A DNA stretch of 64,000 bases, taken from NCBI GenBank assembly GCA_963277665.1, contig OY728152.1:1187190357-1187254356 (forward strand). The letters run 5' to 3'. This DNA comes from Viscum album (lineage: Eukaryota; Streptophyta; Magnoliopsida; Santalales; Viscaceae). Position numbers and translations under genes: made by a program. Below, piece by piece: positions 60,673-64,000 of the stretch (positions are counted from its first letter, which is position 1; each line of letters opens with the position of its first letter). The notes beneath the pieces were generated by a model that searched no databases, was not told where the DNA came from, and saw only the letters and a program-made list of their open reading frames with translations.

Positions 60673-61880
60673 ACGTAGTATAAAAGGGAAAGAATCTTTT
60701 GATATCTTTTATACCTTGGTTTTAAACCCATTGGATGGGGATTGTGTGTTGTGAAACTATATAATTATAAACTATATATTCAATTTGATTTCAAAAAGTT
60801 CCCCACAAACATTGAGAACCATATACTAACACCATGGGTTTTCAGATTTGCACCTTCCAACATCCCAGTGCAAGGATGGATGGATGGATGGCTACGTGAT
60901 CTTCCATACTCCCTCTTCTAGGAATTGGAGATACACATGGTTTTTATATCCATAAGTAAAAATTAATATTGTGTATTGGTGATGTGATGAGTTATTATGG
61001 CCCATGTCTATTTAGTAGAGATGTGATGAGATGGATAATGGTAGGGGTCATGTATTGTAAAGAGTATGATAGAGGGTTGATGTCATACATTTTTATGTTA
61101 CCTTTATGCCCGTGTTATGAGATATAATGTTATTATATAGTCGAAGTGTTTGTAGGAAGGAGGTGATGTGATGTGATGTTATTCAGAAGAGGAGGGAGTG
61201 GTGGGATGTGTGATGTTGGGGTTTGAATGTAGAAAATTAGTGGGAATGTGGTGTGGGGTACCCTTCATCAATCTGAATCATATTATATTATTATAAATTT
61301 ATGTGTTGTTTTATAAAATAGAATTTGTGGTGTTTGGATTTTGGGTAGTATACCTAAAAAGGTGTTCTTTGATTAATCTATTTTCAAATAGGTTCATTAG
61401 TATTATTTTTTCACATTTTCATGAGATTCATTCATCTTCCTAATGAGTATACTCGAATTCCTACACAACATATATAAAAATATTTTCAGCATTCTTAGTG
61501 GACTACATGGATTTTGCTAGATATTACAAACTCAGGCCACTGGGATTTGTTTTTGTGTTACTGTCATAGATTTTACTTTGGTATTCCATTTGGATTATTT
61601 TTTCTTTATCTATTGTACTTATACCCTATTGTTTTTTTGATAATTTTATGTTAATTTATATTATTTAATGGATAATATTTCACTTAATTATATCTCATGA
61701 ACTTGATATTATATTGAGGGAAATGCCGCACATATTTTGTGATTTTTACACCCTCAGTGACAGTCACCAACTTGGGACCAGCTAGAGGAGGGACTCTGGG
61801 GGTCATTATATCTATTTATTATTTATTTTCCTATTTGGGGTACCTTTAGTGTGAAGGGATCATGAAACTAAAAGTGTAAT
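60673..61880. other. Right flank of element C, nothing recognised
   Basis: No gene on either strand. There are small simple repeats: GGATGGATGGATGG (60876-60890) and GTGATGTGATG-type runs (60979-61030, 61161-61185). 61735-61800 is slightly GC-richer. This is the pre-insertion target DNA of element C together with 38.1-40.1 kb. Confidence 0.5.
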
Positions 61881-61899
61881 TGGTTATATCATATAATTT

Positions 61900-62650
61900 C
61901 ATAATGTTAATAACTCCAAAAAGGGTGCATTTGGCTTTACCCAATCATCACCTTGTGCACAACAATGAGCCTTACTGCACACCTAGTTTGTGACTCATGG
62001 GGATATGATTCTGAAAATTAAAATTTTTGTTAAAAAAGTTTTTATGGTTATCAATATTTGAAGAAAATTAATAACCTAGTTTAAACATATTTTGTGAAAT
62101 AATGAAATTTATTTTCCTGATTTTGACAAAATATAAATGATTCTAATTTTTTCCAACATTGATTATTATTTTTCACACTATAAATTCATGATTTTATTCA
62201 TTTGTAGGAACCCAATGGAATTATGTTATCATTTAATATAAAATAATATGCGGTGAGTATGAGAATCCAAATGGGATTATGGAAGGTGTGGAAGCTTTCA
62301 TGATTATCCTATATATGTAATCTTGAAATGTGATTGAAAGCCTATAAAATTACCAAATCATGGACTCACTAATGAAGATAATGGTGGATCTCTATAAGAG
62401 ATCTACTGACCTAAACCATGGAGGGAAAGAATGACTGATTTCATTCATGTTTCAAATGTGGGTACAGATTCCTAGGAATTTTTTTGAAAGGAATGTTAAA
62501 AAAATTATGTTGAAACATGTGAAATAATGTAAATAATTACCAACTAATAATGTTGTGTGTGATTTAAAGAAATAAATTTAATAATAGGGATCCATTTATT
62601 GATAAATATATTAAATATGGGTATGTTGGAATATTTAGAGTCAATTCCCC
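61900..62650 (+). pseudogene. gag: Ty3/Gypsy leader and gag zinc-knuckle fragment, related to element A
   Basis: Several blocks follow the order of element A's internal region. GTGCACAACAATGAGCC (61956) corresponds to GTACACAACAATGGGC (6704). ATGAGAATCCAAATGGGAT (62260) corresponds to ATGAGAATCAAAATGGAAT (7001). F-x-S-C-F-K-C-G-Y-R near 62435-62465 corresponds to C-W-K-C-G-R-R at 7190. The following C-x-x-C-G-H motif is destroyed. Like element A it passes from the Gly/Asn-rich part to the knuckle without a capsid core, so both may share the same deletion. No LTR or pol could be recognised nearby. Confidence 0.55.
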
Positions 62651-64000
62651 CTTTTAAATATTAACCCCTAGACCAAGAATAGACTTATATTCTAATGAAA
62701 CTGATGATGTTTCTGTCTTCTGGGATTCATGAATTAGATAGTAGAATTGTTTTTATGAATGGTATTTTGGTGATAACAATTATTATACATCATAGGGTTC
62801 TATTATATTTTTTAAGACTTTATGTATTTATTAAAATAATAGTTATGAATAACATCATGGTTTTATGAGTTTAAGGTTGGTCATCAGTTAAAATTATTAT
62901 ACCACACTTTTTGAAATATATGTGGTTCGAATGACACTTTATTAAAGATATTTCTCGAAAACATTTTTAAGAAAACAATCTTTTTATTATGAAAGAGTTG
63001 TTTGGGAAATAATTAATTTATAAATTTTTAGACATATGATTCTAGGTACTGGAAACCATTAATATTTATCTTACCATTAATTATGAAGTAAATATGGGTA
63101 TCATGGTATTTAAATTTTATATAAATTATATTATCATAGATTTAGAAAAATCACAACCGGCATGTGTGGGGACCCCATGTCGCATTGAGTAAGGCTACAG
63201 TTTTTGAACCCATAACCGAATGGTGATAAGGGTATAACACCAAACACTTTCCTATGAGATTTCTTGGAAAATATGTAATTGTTTTTGGTTAATATATTGA
63301 AAAATAAATATTAATGCTAAATCTGTGGAATTACCCATGAGGATTATACATTAATGTATTATATTGGATAACTTGTTCAAATCATATTTTATTTGTAAAA
63401 TTATACAAACAGAAAAAAAAATTATCTCATTTATGGATCTTAAGATACACTAAATTAGAATTTCAGTTCATTAGGAATAAAAAATTCAGATTTGTATATT
63501 TTATTTATTAGAGTATGTGATGAATTTTAATTTTTCAACACATAACCAAAAGATGAAATTATACTTCTGAAATAGGAATTTATCTAGTATTTATCCATAT
63601 ATTATTTTATAGTAAATTTATTATTTACAATTTGGAAAAAGATCATGAAAAAAATTATATTACCTAAATATCTAATGAATATAGTATTTTAAATCATCAT
63701 AGATTTAGTGTTTTTAGGTCCTTAACTTTCCATTTCTCATTTAATTGTTTGAGAGCAATAAAGATTATTATTCACAATAATTATTTACTAATTTCCTTAT
63801 TATACATATATTAACATACCAAAAATTTCACCATTTATATAAACCTACTTATGAGTTTTTTCAAATGGATATTATACTTACCATTCTCTCTTATTATGAG
63901 TATTTTTTATTATCCTGTTTTACAAAATGGGTTTTAAAAAACACCGAATATCAAACCTTGATTTCGTGATTATAAATTAAAATTAAGAGGAAATATTTTA
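62651..64000. other. AT-rich DNA, probably the rest of the same decayed element
   Basis: No domain could be read on either strand. A short GC-richer block with GTGGGGACCCCATG (63167-63180, a small palindrome GGGGACCCC) stands out from the surroundings. Confidence 0.4.

Noticed and set aside
1..64000. Search for CRISPR arrays, operons, rRNA, tRNA or a new defence system
   Set aside because: No regularly spaced short repeats, no bacterial gene organisation and no RNA gene signature. Everything interpretable is plant retrotransposon sequence.

Overview
The window is 64 kb of very AT-rich, gene-poor plant nuclear DNA built almost entirely from old, nested LTR retrotransposons. I found no intact host protein gene, tRNA, rRNA or CRISPR array. 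The plant assignment rests on the elements: Ty3/Gypsy chromoviruses of the Tekay/Del kind (very long LTRs, initiator-Met-tRNA primer sites, CCHC Gag, C-terminal chromodomain) and Ty1/Copia elements with plant-type domains. The lack of genes, the decay and the stacking suggest a large repeat-rich plant genome. The species cannot be told from this sequence.

Layout. 1-1200 is AT-rich with no recognisable gene; 1201-1603 is a broken Ty3 gag. 1604-16197 is a minus-strand Ty3-type solo LTR, split by two later insertions. The first is a Tekay-like element 'A' (LTRs 1688-6446 and 9064-13971, most of pol missing, TSD GGAAC/GGAAT). The second is a Copia solo LTR (14059-15149, perfect TSD ATACA). 16223-25850 is a nearly complete minus-strand Copia element with TSD TAGTA; it sits in a minus-strand A-like LTR whose remaining part is 25856-27034. 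27035-28048 is probably remnant internal sequence of that element, and 28049-28835 is a 405-bp tandem duplication. About 28900-38100 is a second minus-strand chromovirus, 'D', with gag, RT, integrase and chromodomain remnants, cut by a second Copia solo LTR (35187-36255). 38360-39900 holds two G-rich degenerate repeat tracts.

40113-60667 is the largest structure: three LTRs and two internal regions of one chromovirus family ('C'), arranged LTR-internal-LTR-internal-LTR with a single outer 5-bp TSD (TTTAG). This is the product expected from unequal LTR recombination. 60673-61880 shows nothing recognisable, and 61900-62650 is a further gag fragment related to A.

All coding regions are pseudogenes with many stops and frameshifts. 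Substitutions at element ends (TTACA to TTATA, TG to TA, GGAAC to GGAAT) fit decay by deamination of methylated cytosines. The LTRs keep TATA boxes and a few conserved GC-richer blocks inside otherwise AT-rich sequence; these blocks are the most interesting unexplained signal. I see no convincing new biological system. The notable items are the single-TSD tandem element, the deep nesting with readable target duplications, and the conserved LTR blocks.
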